This document shows positions 24,480 through 31,461 of a DNA stretch of 37,331 nt, one piece after another. The notes beneath the pieces are model-generated. The model searched no databases. It saw only the letters and a list, made by a program, of their open reading frames with translations, and was not told the origin of the DNA. Both the position numbers and the translations under genes were made by a program. Numbering within the stretch: position 1 is the first letter of the stretch; the number at the start of each line of letters is the position of its first letter. The DNA comes from JAWLFI01 sp964626595. Lineage in GTDB: Bacteria > Bacteroidota > Bacteroidia > Chitinophagales > Saprospiraceae. The stretch covers positions 1 to 37,331 of the forward strand of contig CAZVFU010000014.1 in the NCBI GenBank assembly GCA_964626595.1, given 5' to 3'.

Positions 24480-25006
24480 ATTCCAAATCCGATTTTATGG
24501 GCGGGCAGTCCGTTTTTCTGGGAGAGAGAGGCCATCTGAAGGGCAGTTAATGCAGCTTCGTCGCCTTTGTTACCATGTGCTCCTCCTGAGCGAGCCAACG
24601 CCTGTTCCATAGTATTCGGCGTAAGCACTCCAAAAACACAAGGAACGCCACTGGTTAAGCCTAATTGCATAAGTCCTGATGCAACGGCGCGGTTGATATA
24701 GTCATTATGGTCCGTTTCGCCTTTGATGACGCACCCTAAGCAAATGATAGCATCTAGCTTTCGATGTTTCGTCATGATAATCCGAGCACCCTGAGGTAAT
24801 TCGTATGAGCCGGGTACGTATAAATGAAAGATATCATCATCTTTAACCCCATATTTTATCAGGGTCGAATGGCAACCGGATTTTAATTTTTCCGTTACTT
24901 CATCATTCCACCGTGAAGTTATGACTCCAATCCTCATATCTTTCCCCTCGATAGAAATTTCGGGGTTAGTCGAAGATAAATTCTGTTTTTTCGTTGATTT
25001 TGCCAT
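24476..25006 (-). CDS. ribH: 6,7-dimethyl-8-ribityllumazine synthase
   Basis: It catalyses the penultimate step of riboflavin synthesis, condensing the ribityl-aminopyrimidine with dihydroxybutanone phosphate. The 176-residue protein is about 20 residues longer at the N-terminus than the minimal enzyme. Signatures are GVITSRWNDEVTEKL near residue 28, VPGSYELPQGARI near residue 65, CLGCVIKGETDHNDYI near residue 90 with the catalytic His, and FGVLTPNTMEQALARSGG near 126. It lies downstream of a terminator (25018-25047). The neighbouring TPR gene is a common Bacteroidota partner of ribH. The -7 region is poor, so its own promoter is unclear. Confidence 0.96.
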   Translation of the reverse strand: MAKSTKKQNLSSTNPEISIEGKDMRIGVITSRWNDEVTEKLKSGCHSTLIKYGVKDDDIFHLYVPGSYELPQGARIIMTKHRKLDAIICLGCVIKGETDHNDYINRAVASGLMQLGLTSGVPCVFGVLTPNTMEQALARSGGAHGNKGDEAALTALQMASLSQKNGLPAHKIGFGI

Positions 25007-25017
25007 CTTATGAATAT

Positions 25018-25047
25018 AAAAAAAGCTGCTCTTTTGAGCAGCTTTTT
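25018..25047 (-). terminator. Intrinsic terminator after the TPR gene
   Basis: A perfect stem with 12-base arms (25020-25031 and 25036-25047, GC core GCTGCTC/GAGCAGC, loop of four) ends in a T-run when read on the minus strand. A/T arms make it look bidirectional, but only the minus strand has a gene ending here (stop at 25054). Confidence 0.85.
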
Positions 25048-25053
25048 AAGATT

Positions 25054-25728
25054 TTAATTTTGAAGGGCAAGGTATTTAGTAGCCGTGTTTGCCTCCTGGC
25101 TTTCGGGAAATTCTGTTTTGATTCTTTCAAAAGTCTTCCTGGCCTTCTCTTTCATACCCTGGTTATCCTGCAAAAGGGCCAGTTTGTTAAGGTAATATGG
25201 GGTCAATAGGTTGTTATCATACGATGTGGCTTTTTGGTAGGATTTAATAGCATTTTCCCACTCAGATCGTTCTGTATATATATCACCCGTAATTCCATGC
25301 TTCATGATTTTAGTCATGGTTCCATCTGCACTGAAGTTATCGATATAATATAGTGCTTCATCAAATTCATTTAAATGAAGATAAGATACGGCAGCATAAT
25401 AATGTGCTCCATTTGCAGCATTTGTGCCTCCGTAATTATCAATTATATCCAGAAAACCCTCGTATCCGCCACCGGGGTTGGCGAGAGCTCTAGCAAACGA
25501 ATCGCGCTCAAATTGAAACTGAGCTTGAAACATGGCCTCAGCAGCATTTTTTTCCTTTGGAGCTAAAATTACGTTTTGATATATAATGTATCCACCCACC
25601 AATACAACGAGTCCCAGGACGACACCTAGAATTACATTCTGATATTTTTCTACCTTACTTTTTAAGGAGTTTCTCAGTTCCAGTAGATCTACTAAAGTAT
25701 CTTCGGATTCTTTTTTTCTTCTCGCCAT
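25054..25728 (-). CDS. Membrane-anchored tetratricopeptide repeat protein
   Basis: A 224-residue protein with a basic start, a single membrane segment at about residues 33-52 (VILGVVLGLVVLVGGYIIYQ) and a periplasmic TPR domain of about 150 residues (HYYAAVSYLHLNEFDEALYYI; GDIYTERSEWENAIKSYQKA; LLQDNQGMKEKARKTFERI). The shape is like YfgM/ancillary SecYEG-translocon TPR proteins, but I only call it TPR. It has a -7 box at 25745-25752 that overlaps the pdhA terminator, and ends in its own terminator before ribH. Confidence 0.85.
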   Translation of the reverse strand: MARRKKESEDTLVDLLELRNSLKSKVEKYQNVILGVVLGLVVLVGGYIIYQNVILAPKEKNAAEAMFQAQFQFERDSFARALANPGGGYEGFLDIIDNYGGTNAANGAHYYAAVSYLHLNEFDEALYYIDNFSADGTMTKIMKHGITGDIYTERSEWENAIKSYQKATSYDNNLLTPYYLNKLALLQDNQGMKEKARKTFERIKTEFPESQEANTATKYLALQN

Positions 25729-25744
25729 TTTCTAAAATTTGGTG

Positions 25745-25752
25745 CAAAAATA
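25745..25752 (-). promoter_or_regulatory. Candidate -7 box of the TPR gene inside the pdhA terminator tail
   Basis: Read on the minus strand it is TATTTTTG, a full match to TAnnTTTG, and it begins two bases after the right edge of the pdhA terminator hairpin, so the T-tract and the -7 box are the same bases. No -33 TTG is visible at the usual spacing; the terminator arm occupies that space. Confidence 0.45.
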
Positions 25753-25753
25753 A

Positions 25754-25792
25754 GAAAAGTTTCTAATGTTTCAGGATCATTAGAAACTTTTC
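25754..25792 (-). terminator. Intrinsic terminator after pdhA
   Basis: The arms are 15 bases and perfectly complementary (25754-25768 and 25778-25792, 9-base loop). On the minus strand a T-rich tail follows. It lies 26 bases after the pdhA stop. Confidence 0.85.
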
Positions 25793-25817
25793 AGATATCG
25801 GGTTTCGACTTTAATGA

Positions 25818-26843
25818 TTAGTCCTTAATGAAAGGGTAGTCTTCCTGAACGTAATTATGTGTATATAGCTCGGAAGCATCTGGGAACTCAGACTCATCTG
25901 CAAACTCTAAGGCCTCTTTAATTTCATCCTTAAGTTGGTCCTTAATTTCCTTGATTTCGTCTTTGGTCGCAATATCATTATCGAGGATTCGCGCTTCCAA
26001 CTGTTTGATAGGGTCTTTTTCTTTATACTCATCTACCTCATCGCGACTTCGGTATGTCGCAGGGTCGGAAACGGAATGTCCTTTATATCGATATGTTTTG
26101 ATCTCGAGGAAATATGGGCCTTTCCCATCGCGAATGTGTTTTACTGCTTTTTCAATGGCTTCATGTACTTTCTCTACATCCATCCCATCTACGGGTTCAC
26201 TCGGCATATCGTAGGCTGATCCGAGCTTGTAGATGTCATGGACATTTGAGGTGCGCTTTACGGACGTTCCCATGGCATAATTATTATTCTCGCAAATGTA
26301 TAGAACCGGCAGCTTCCATGTCATCGCCATATTGAAAGACTCATGCAGACTTCCCTGACGTGCTGCACCATCACCAAACATTGTGACGCAGATATTATCT
26401 GTTTTTTTGTATTGTTCGGCAAGGGCAATACCCGTGCCAATGGGAATGGTAGCTCCTACGATTCCATTTCCACCAAAATACTTATGCTTTTTAGAGAAAA
26501 AGTGCATGGATCCCCCTTTCCCTTTATTTATTCCCGTAGCCTTTCCATACAGTTCAGCCATAGCCTCTTTCGTCGAAATACCTCTGGAAATAGCCGTACC
26601 GTGCTGTCGATATCCAGTAATCACCGAATCATCAGCTCGCAAAGCGGTTGTCATACCACCTGCAATGGCTTCCTGACCAATGTAAACATGACAGAACCCG
26701 CGTATTTTATTTTGACCGTACATTTGTAGGGCTCTATTTTCAAAAAGACGAATACGCTGCATGGTTTCATACCAGCCCAAATAGGTCTTCTTATCGTACT
26801 TTGTTTTCTTAGTCTTTTTCTTTTTATCTGCAACTTCTGCCAT
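25818..26843 (-). CDS. pdhA: Pyruvate dehydrogenase E1 component, alpha subunit
   Basis: The alpha chain of the thiamine-diphosphate-dependent E1 of pyruvate dehydrogenase, which decarboxylates pyruvate. ATG 26843 (341 residues, MAEVADKKKK) is chosen because it lies downstream of a promoter; longer in-frame starts would enter that promoter. Motifs are IGQEAIAGG near residue 53, RQHGTAISRG, GGKGSMHFFSK-like region near 107, the ThDP motif GDGAARQGSLHESFNMA...ENNNYAM near 145-185, and YRYKGHSVSDPATYRS near 255. A Lys-rich N-terminal tail is present. Neither the beta subunit nor E2 is adjacent, so the complex is encoded in separate loci, as in many Bacteroidota. It is divergent from recF. Confidence 0.95.
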   Translation of the reverse strand: MAEVADKKKKTKKTKYDKKTYLGWYETMQRIRLFENRALQMYGQNKIRGFCHVYIGQEAIAGGMTTALRADDSVITGYRQHGTAISRGISTKEAMAELYGKATGINKGKGGSMHFFSKKHKYFGGNGIVGATIPIGTGIALAEQYKKTDNICVTMFGDGAARQGSLHESFNMAMTWKLPVLYICENNNYAMGTSVKRTSNVHDIYKLGSAYDMPSEPVDGMDVEKVHEAIEKAVKHIRDGKGPYFLEIKTYRYKGHSVSDPATYRSRDEVDEYKEKDPIKQLEARILDNDIATKDEIKEIKDQLKDEIKEALEFADESEFPDASELYTHNYVQEDYPFIKD

Positions 26844-26863
26844 TTCCTTATATTTTTGTGATG

Positions 26864-26895
26864 TAAAAATACGACGGCAAAGTGACATGGCAAAA
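26864..26895 (-). promoter_or_regulatory. Candidate promoter of pdhA
   Basis: On the minus strand TTTTG (26891-26895) is followed after 19 bases by TATTTTTA (26864-26871), which matches TAnnTTTG except for the last base. The start codon is 20 bases further on. Confidence 0.55.
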
Positions 26896-26932
26896 CAGCT
26901 TGGCATTATAGTCTGCTTTATTACCGCGTAAT

Positions 26933-26940
26933 TACCTTTG
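26933..26940 (+). promoter_or_regulatory. Candidate -7 box of recF
   Basis: TACCTTTG matches TAnnTTTG fully; no good -33 is visible. The expected transcription start is near 26946, which makes upstream start codons at 26938 and 26942 unlikely. Confidence 0.5.
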
Positions 26941-26958
26941 CCATGGAAAAATAAAATT

Positions 26959-28068
26959 TTGATTTTTCAAAAAATTGGTCTTTGGAGTTTCAAGAGTTAT
27001 GCTCAGTCCACCTTCGATTTTTCGAACCGGGTAGTGTGCATTACAGGGCCAAATGGTGTTGGCAAAACAAACTTATTAGATGCCATTAGTTATTGTTGTT
27101 GGGGGAAGAGTTATTTTCAAAGTACCGACAAACAATGTGTGAAGGCGGGAGCTGACTTTTTTCGGGTTCAGGGCACTATAGAGGTAGATCCTGGTGAAAA
27201 TCATGACATCGCTCTAACCTATAAAATGGGCAGTGGGAAAGAACTATCCTGGAATGATAAGGTGTATGAGCGTTTATCAGATCATTTAGGTAAAATACCT
27301 TTGGTCGTGGTTTCCCCAGACGATATTATAGAGTTTTTGAGTGGGAGCAAGGAGCGAAGGCGATTTATGGATTTCACACTCAGCCAATACGATAAAAAGT
27401 ATTTACAGGCTCTTATGGAATACAGGCGCTTGTTAAAACAACGGAATGCGTATCTGAAAAAATATGACGACTCTCGATTGCTGGACAAGACCTTATTGAG
27501 AACTATGGGGCATCAGATGGACTCTCCAGCCACTTATATTTTTCGAAAAAGAGAATCTTTTATGTCCTCTTTTAGTCCGGCTGTGCAAGAGCGGCATCAG
27601 TTCATCTCCGGTAAAAATGAAAGTGTGAGTTGCGTTTACCGATCGCCTCTTCACAAAGCCTCCTTTTCAGAATGGGTAGAAGAAAATTTGGAAAAGGATA
27701 TGGTGCTTCAGCGTACAGCTCAAGGCGTGCATAAAGATGATATGAAAGTCCTTATTGATGGGGCTCCTTTGAAGATTAGGGCATCTCAAGGTCAGCAAAA
27801 GTCATTTATTCTATCTTTAAAAACAGCCCAGTTTCAATGGTTGTATGAAAAACTTAATAAGCAACCTATTCTACTTGTAGACGATTTTTTTGAAAAGTTA
27901 GATCGCAATCGACTATCTTCACTGATGAAGATGGTTGTTGAAATGGATTTTGGTCAAATATTTTTGACGGATACAGATAAGACAAGGGTCTCTGAATTAT
28001 TCCAAATGAATAGTATCCCTTTTCAGTTGATTGAAATCCCATCCCAACGAATGATGGAAGAAGAATAA
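26959..28068 (+). CDS. recF: DNA replication and repair protein RecF
   Basis: An SMC-like ATPase that helps RecR load RecA at gaps. I place the start at TTG 26959 (369 residues): it gives MIFQKIGLWSFKSYAQ, which aligns with the usual RecF N-terminus and lies about 13 bases after the expected transcription start. TTG 26938 would add seven residues but overlaps the -7 box. Motifs are Walker A GPNGVGKT at residues 30-37, the PLVVVSPDD stretch near residue 115, the ABC-like signature ASQGQQKSF near 275, and Walker B with LLVDDFFEKLD near 310. recF followed by a DUF721 gene (12 bases apart) is a common Bacteroidota pair. Confidence 0.93.
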   Translation: MIFQKIGLWSFKSYAQSTFDFSNRVVCITGPNGVGKTNLLDAISYCCWGKSYFQSTDKQCVKAGADFFRVQGTIEVDPGENHDIALTYKMGSGKELSWNDKVYERLSDHLGKIPLVVVSPDDIIEFLSGSKERRRFMDFTLSQYDKKYLQALMEYRRLLKQRNAYLKKYDDSRLLDKTLLRTMGHQMDSPATYIFRKRESFMSSFSPAVQERHQFISGKNESVSCVYRSPLHKASFSEWVEENLEKDMVLQRTAQGVHKDDMKVLIDGAPLKIRASQGQQKSFILSLKTAQFQWLYEKLNKQPILLVDDFFEKLDRNRLSSLMKMVVEMDFGQIFLTDTDKTRVSELFQMNSIPFQLIEIPSQRMMEEE

Positions 28069-28080
28069 GAGATTATAGAC

Positions 28081-28374
28081 ATGGGTAAAGGAAATGAGAA
28101 TAAAATTGGTGATCTCCTTAAAAAGATGGTGGATAGGGGAGATAGCTGGTCTGAAAAAATCCAGTCTGAACGCCTAAAACAAGCCTGGAAGAAATGTATG
28201 GGACCTATGATAAATGGGTATACCCATAAAATTTATTTTTCTAAAGGGACTCTTTTTATAAAATTGACCTCTTCTGTTTTGCGCCACGAACTGCAGTTAG
28301 GCCGGGAACAATTAATGTCCAATCTCAACGAAGAGATGGGGCAGGAAGTCGTTCAAAAAATTGTCATTCGATAA
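28081..28374 (+). CDS. DUF721 domain-containing protein
   Basis: A 97-residue protein of the DUF721 (DciA-like) group. The more distant DciA proteins act as DnaB loaders in bacteria lacking DnaC/DnaI; for the short Bacteroidota form the role is not established. Visible features are a basic, helical N-terminus (KIGDLLKKMVDRG), a conserved W in LKQAWKKCMGPMINGYT, and a beta segment TLFIKLTSSVLRHELQLGREQLM. It follows recF by 12 bases and is followed by a bidirectional terminator. Confidence 0.82.
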   Translation: MGKGNENKIGDLLKKMVDRGDSWSEKIQSERLKQAWKKCMGPMINGYTHKIYFSKGTLFIKLTSSVLRHELQLGREQLMSNLNEEMGQEVVQKIVIR

Positions 28375-28411
28375 AAAAAAGAGCCGATCTAATCAGACCG
28401 GCTCCTTTTTT
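28373..28411. terminator. Bidirectional intrinsic terminator
   Basis: The arms are 28381-28389 and 28396-28404 (nine bases, one mismatch, GC-rich) with a six-base loop. An A-run lies on the left and a T-run on the right, so it can end both the DUF721 gene (plus) and the subtilase gene at 28432 (minus). Confidence 0.85.
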
Positions 28412-28431
28412 AGCATTCCGAGTAATTCGAA

Positions 28432-30081
28432 TTATGCTCCTTTCTTAATCTTCTTTTTGCCTTTAGTTTCCATGGCCAGTTTTACAGCTTCATATGCATT
28501 TACGGTACCTCCGGTAACGGATAAGCTGGAAAATGGAACCAAGTCCTGTGTTCCTGGTTTCTTCACGTCCATATCAATGCGCGTGGCACTTTCCAATAGA
28601 ATTTCTTTTACTTGTTTTGCCGTCAATTCCGGAAAATAAGATCGCAAAAGAGCGGCTACACCAGCTACTACCGGGGCAGCCATGGAAGTTCCCTGTGCAT
28701 TCCGGTACTCATTATCAGGTATCGTTGAGTATATAGCTACACCCGGAGCAAATAAATCAACTTCTTCTTTACCATAGTTAGAGAAACTGGCTGGCAAATT
28801 TTCGTCTGTGGTATTACTAAGAGCACCGACCTCAATCCAGTTGTCGTAAGCTCCTTTTTTGCAAAACCAACATGCTTTCTTGTAACTGTCGTTGGGGAAG
28901 TTGTTGGTATTGTCATTGTTTTGAGCGCTATTTCCTGCTGCGTGTACTAAAAGCACATCTTTTTTGGCCGCGTATTTCACAGCCTCATCCACAAGCTTCT
29001 TATTCCAGGAATAACCTTTACCAAAGCTCATATTGATTACAGAAGCTCCATTGTCCACAGCGTATATAATGGCTGAAGCTACATCTTTGTCTCTTTCGTC
29101 ACCGTTTGGAACGGCTCGTACGGTCATAATTCTCGCCATATCAGCTACACCGTTGATGCCAATCCCATTATTTCTCTCTGCGGCTATGATGCCTGATACA
29201 TGAGTGCCATGAAAGGCATCCGGACCTTCGTAATCATTATTTCCGTAATCACGCTGGTAGGGATCGCTATAATCATCTCCCACGATGGGGCGGGGGTTGA
29301 ATTCCGGATTATAGTGGTAGTTCGCCTGGGTGTCGAAATGATCGATAGCGCCGCTAAGGCCTTCTTCTACTGCATTTCTGATGTAGTCAACGGTGATTTC
29401 TTCTTCGCTCTCAGATTCGAGTCCGTTCTTCGCTATATTAATAACTAGAGCGAGAGCAGAATTCCCTTCGGTTTGGACCTCTTCCAGCATTTTGAGGGTG
29501 ATCGGCTGCTGGCCAACTATTTTTTCCAGGTCTTTCAGACCATTAAAGATGTTTGTCTTTTGGGCCTTATAACGTTCAAGGTTTTTCTCTGCACTTTCCT
29601 GTCCTTTTTCGGTATCTCGTTTTACTTTCAGGTAACGAGCATACTCTTGTTTCTCTTTGTTTCCGAGGGTAGTCGGATTCGTTACGTCTTTAAATTTTTC
29701 TTCATACATACGATATAATCGTGTGACCTCAAGATTGTCCTGGTCTACATTCCCTTCAGGACCTCCGATGAAATTCCAGCCATGCATATCATCTGCATAT
29801 CCATTGTTGTCATCATCTTGTCCTGACCCCATTACTTCAGCAGGATTGACCCACATGATATTAGCAAGGTCTTCATGTTCTTCATCGACTCCGGAATCGA
29901 TAACAGCAACGACGACTTCTTTACCTTCTTTTCCTTTCAGTAATTCGTATGCTTTTTCGGTTTCTGCTCCATATACACTATCCGTATCAAAAGCTAAGTT
30001 ATACCAGTTCTCAGGTGCTTGTGCAAAAGTGCTTAATACCCCAAGTAGGACGAAGCTGATTAAAATGATCGCTTTTTTCAT
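28432..30081 (-). CDS. S8 (subtilisin-like) serine peptidase with a long helical insertion
   Basis: A secreted or periplasmic serine protease of 549 residues, with a signal peptide at residues 1-20 (MKKAIILISFVLLGVLSTFA). Catalytic residues are D62 in AVIDSGVDEEHEDL, H291 in FHGTHVSGIIA and S466 in GTSMAAPVVAG, with oxyanion N384 in HAAGNSA. Between Asp and His is an insertion of about 190 residues, largely charged and helical (about 112-250, rich in Glu and Lys), then a short loop (NPRPIVGDDYSDPYQRDYG). There is no propeptide of the classical kind and no T9SS sorting domain at the C-terminus, which ends in a Lys-rich tail (KGKKKIKKGA). A -7 box at 30133-30140 precedes it. It is not related in sequence detail to the T9SS protease at 15521. 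Confidence 0.9.
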   Translation of the reverse strand: MKKAIILISFVLLGVLSTFAQAPENWYNLAFDTDSVYGAETEKAYELLKGKEGKEVVVAVIDSGVDEEHEDLANIMWVNPAEVMGSGQDDDNNGYADDMHGWNFIGGPEGNVDQDNLEVTRLYRMYEEKFKDVTNPTTLGNKEKQEYARYLKVKRDTEKGQESAEKNLERYKAQKTNIFNGLKDLEKIVGQQPITLKMLEEVQTEGNSALALVINIAKNGLESESEEEITVDYIRNAVEEGLSGAIDHFDTQANYHYNPEFNPRPIVGDDYSDPYQRDYGNNDYEGPDAFHGTHVSGIIAAERNNGIGINGVADMARIMTVRAVPNGDERDKDVASAIIYAVDNGASVINMSFGKGYSWNKKLVDEAVKYAAKKDVLLVHAAGNSAQNNDNTNNFPNDSYKKACWFCKKGAYDNWIEVGALSNTTDENLPASFSNYGKEEVDLFAPGVAIYSTIPDNEYRNAQGTSMAAPVVAGVAALLRSYFPELTAKQVKEILLESATRIDMDVKKPGTQDLVPFSSLSVTGGTVNAYEAVKLAMETKGKKKIKKGA

Positions 30082-30132
30082 ATGTCTTTGTTTTCAGTTT
30101 TGATTTATATCGTTGAATGAATAACGCTCGCA

Positions 30133-30140
30133 CAAAGATA
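30133..30140 (-). promoter_or_regulatory. Candidate -7 box of the subtilase gene
   Basis: Read on the minus strand it is TATCTTTG, a perfect TAnnTTTG match, with a leader of about 45 bases to the ATG at 30081. The -33 region is weak. Confidence 0.5.
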
Positions 30141-30237
30141 TACATTTTGAATTTGGAGAGAATTTATATGGACGTATGTATATCAGAGCTCGACGAATGT
30201 CACGTAAGAGGTTTATATATCTATTTTCAGCGGCCGG

Positions 30238-30354
30238 CAGGCCGCAAGCGCGAGGGATAGTAGGCAGGCGATAGCCGTCTGGAGTGCCAGCACTCCAGAC
30301 CGAGTGCCGAATAGCCCGGTCCGGCATAGGCCATGCCATATGCCGGGCGCGCCC
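30238..30354 (-). repeat. GC-rich two-hairpin intergenic repeat, copy B
   Basis: Read on the minus strand it starts GGGCGCGCCC (to 30354), then a first hairpin with 8-base arms (30321-30328 and 30339-30346), a core with CCGGGCTATTCGGCACTCGG, a second hairpin with perfect 11-base arms and a two-base loop (30277-30287 and 30290-30300), and a tail containing TATCCCTCGCGC. Order of parts and core agree with copy A (20254-20430). It sits between two divergent promoters rather than at a gene 3' end, so it is not simply a terminator. Confidence 0.6.
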
Positions 30355-30392
30355 TAAATATGGATAGGGAAATGGATAGTGGTATAAAATTC

Positions 30393-30422
30393 TTGTGGTA
30401 TAACTTAAAATTTGCATCTTTG
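30393..30422 (+). promoter_or_regulatory. Candidate promoter of the nrnA-like gene
   Basis: TTG at 30393-30395 and CATCTTTG at 30415-30422 (one mismatch to TAnnTTTG) are 19 bases apart. The ATG at 30428 is only five bases after the box, so the mRNA is predicted to be leaderless. Confidence 0.5.
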
Positions 30423-30427
30423 CGGCC

Positions 30428-31444
30428 ATGTTGATACGCCCAAATATTGAGGTCATTTCTGAATGGATTTCCCGTCCGCGAGACATAGTGATACTATCTC
30501 ATCGGAATCCCGATGGGGATGCTTTGGGTTCAACTTTGGCATTGCGGTCTTATTTTATGGCTAGAGGGCATAGTGTGAAGGTGTGTTTGCCCAGTGAGTA
30601 TCCTGCAAATTTTGAATGGATGCCCGGTGCAAAGGATATTTTGATCTACGACATGGAGGCAGAGGCCTGCCAACGGGTTTTGGAAAATGCAGATTTGGCC
30701 ATTTGCTGTGACTTTAACAGTTTAGACCGGATCGATAAAATGGGGGAAATTCTATCCCAACGCAATGATGTTCCCGTATTCTTAATTGATCATCATATAG
30801 ATCCTGAGCCCTTTGCAGATGAAGTTTATTCTGACCCTTCAGCGAGTTCTACTTGTGAATTGGTCGTTGAGTTTTTAGAGATGATGGGGGCGGATAAGCG
30901 ACTGGACAGGGAGGTTGCAGAAGCCTGCTACACGGGTATTTTGACAGATACCGGGCGGTTTCGTCATTCGGTTACAGCCCGTCTTTTTGAATTATCTTCC
31001 CGTCTCATAGCTTCCGGTGTTCGGGACGATATGATTACAGATCATATTTTTAATAGTTATACTGAAAAACAATTACGTCTGTTAGGTTATTCGTTATATG
31101 AGCGAATGGAAGTTTTAGAGGATTATGACACGGCTATTATTTCGCTTTCGAGAACAGACTATAAACAATTTTCTATCAGCCGTGGAGATACAGAGGGGAT
31201 CGTGAATTATATGCTATCCATGCCTCATATTCGATTGGCGGCCTTTATTACGGAACAGCCAACAATAACGAAATACTCGCTTCGTTCGAAGGGGGATATT
31301 TCTGTTCAGGAGATGGCTAGAAAACACTTCAACGGAGGTGGCCATAAAAATGCTTCTGGAGGGGCTGTAAAACAACCTCTTCAAAATGCAGTAGATAAAT
31401 TTAAGAAAGTTCTTCCTCAATATGTGGGACGTTCAATTTTATAA
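30428..31444 (+). CDS. DHH family phosphoesterase, NrnA-like oligoribonuclease/pAp phosphatase
   Basis: NrnA-type DHH-DHHA1 enzymes degrade short RNA oligomers (nanoRNA) and in some species hydrolyse pAp or cyclic dinucleotide products. The 338-residue protein shows the metal ligands: H25, D29 and D31 in SHRNPDGDALGS, D95 in CCDFNS, and D121-H122-H123 in LIDHHIDPEPF. The DHHA1 domain follows and ends with GGGHKNASGGAV near residue 310. These active-site residues are all intact. The ATG at 30428 abuts a -7 box. It is 17 bases before the FKBP lipoprotein gene; the same two-gene arrangement occurs at gldI in gliding Bacteroidota. Confidence 0.9.
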   Translation: MLIRPNIEVISEWISRPRDIVILSHRNPDGDALGSTLALRSYFMARGHSVKVCLPSEYPANFEWMPGAKDILIYDMEAEACQRVLENADLAICCDFNSLDRIDKMGEILSQRNDVPVFLIDHHIDPEPFADEVYSDPSASSTCELVVEFLEMMGADKRLDREVAEACYTGILTDTGRFRHSVTARLFELSSRLIASGVRDDMITDHIFNSYTEKQLRLLGYSLYERMEVLEDYDTAIISLSRTDYKQFSISRGDTEGIVNYMLSMPHIRLAAFITEQPTITKYSLRSKGDISVQEMARKHFNGGGHKNASGGAVKQPLQNAVDKFKKVLPQYVGRSIL

Positions 31445-31461
31445 TGTAGACCAAACCAATT

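Larger units (their letters stand above)
30082..30427. other. Noncoding divergent region with promoters and repeat copy B
   Basis: These 346 bases separate the divergent subtilase and nrnA-like genes. They contain a -7 box for the subtilase (30133-30140, minus), the two-hairpin repeat (30238-30354, minus), and the nrnA-like promoter (30393-30422, plus). No credible gene is seen; open frames across it are low-complexity and follow the repeat. Confidence 0.6.

Noticed and set aside
30094..30486. 130-codon open frame on the minus strand across the divergent region
   Set aside because: It spans repeat copy B, a promoter and the start of the nrnA-like gene; composition follows the repeat.
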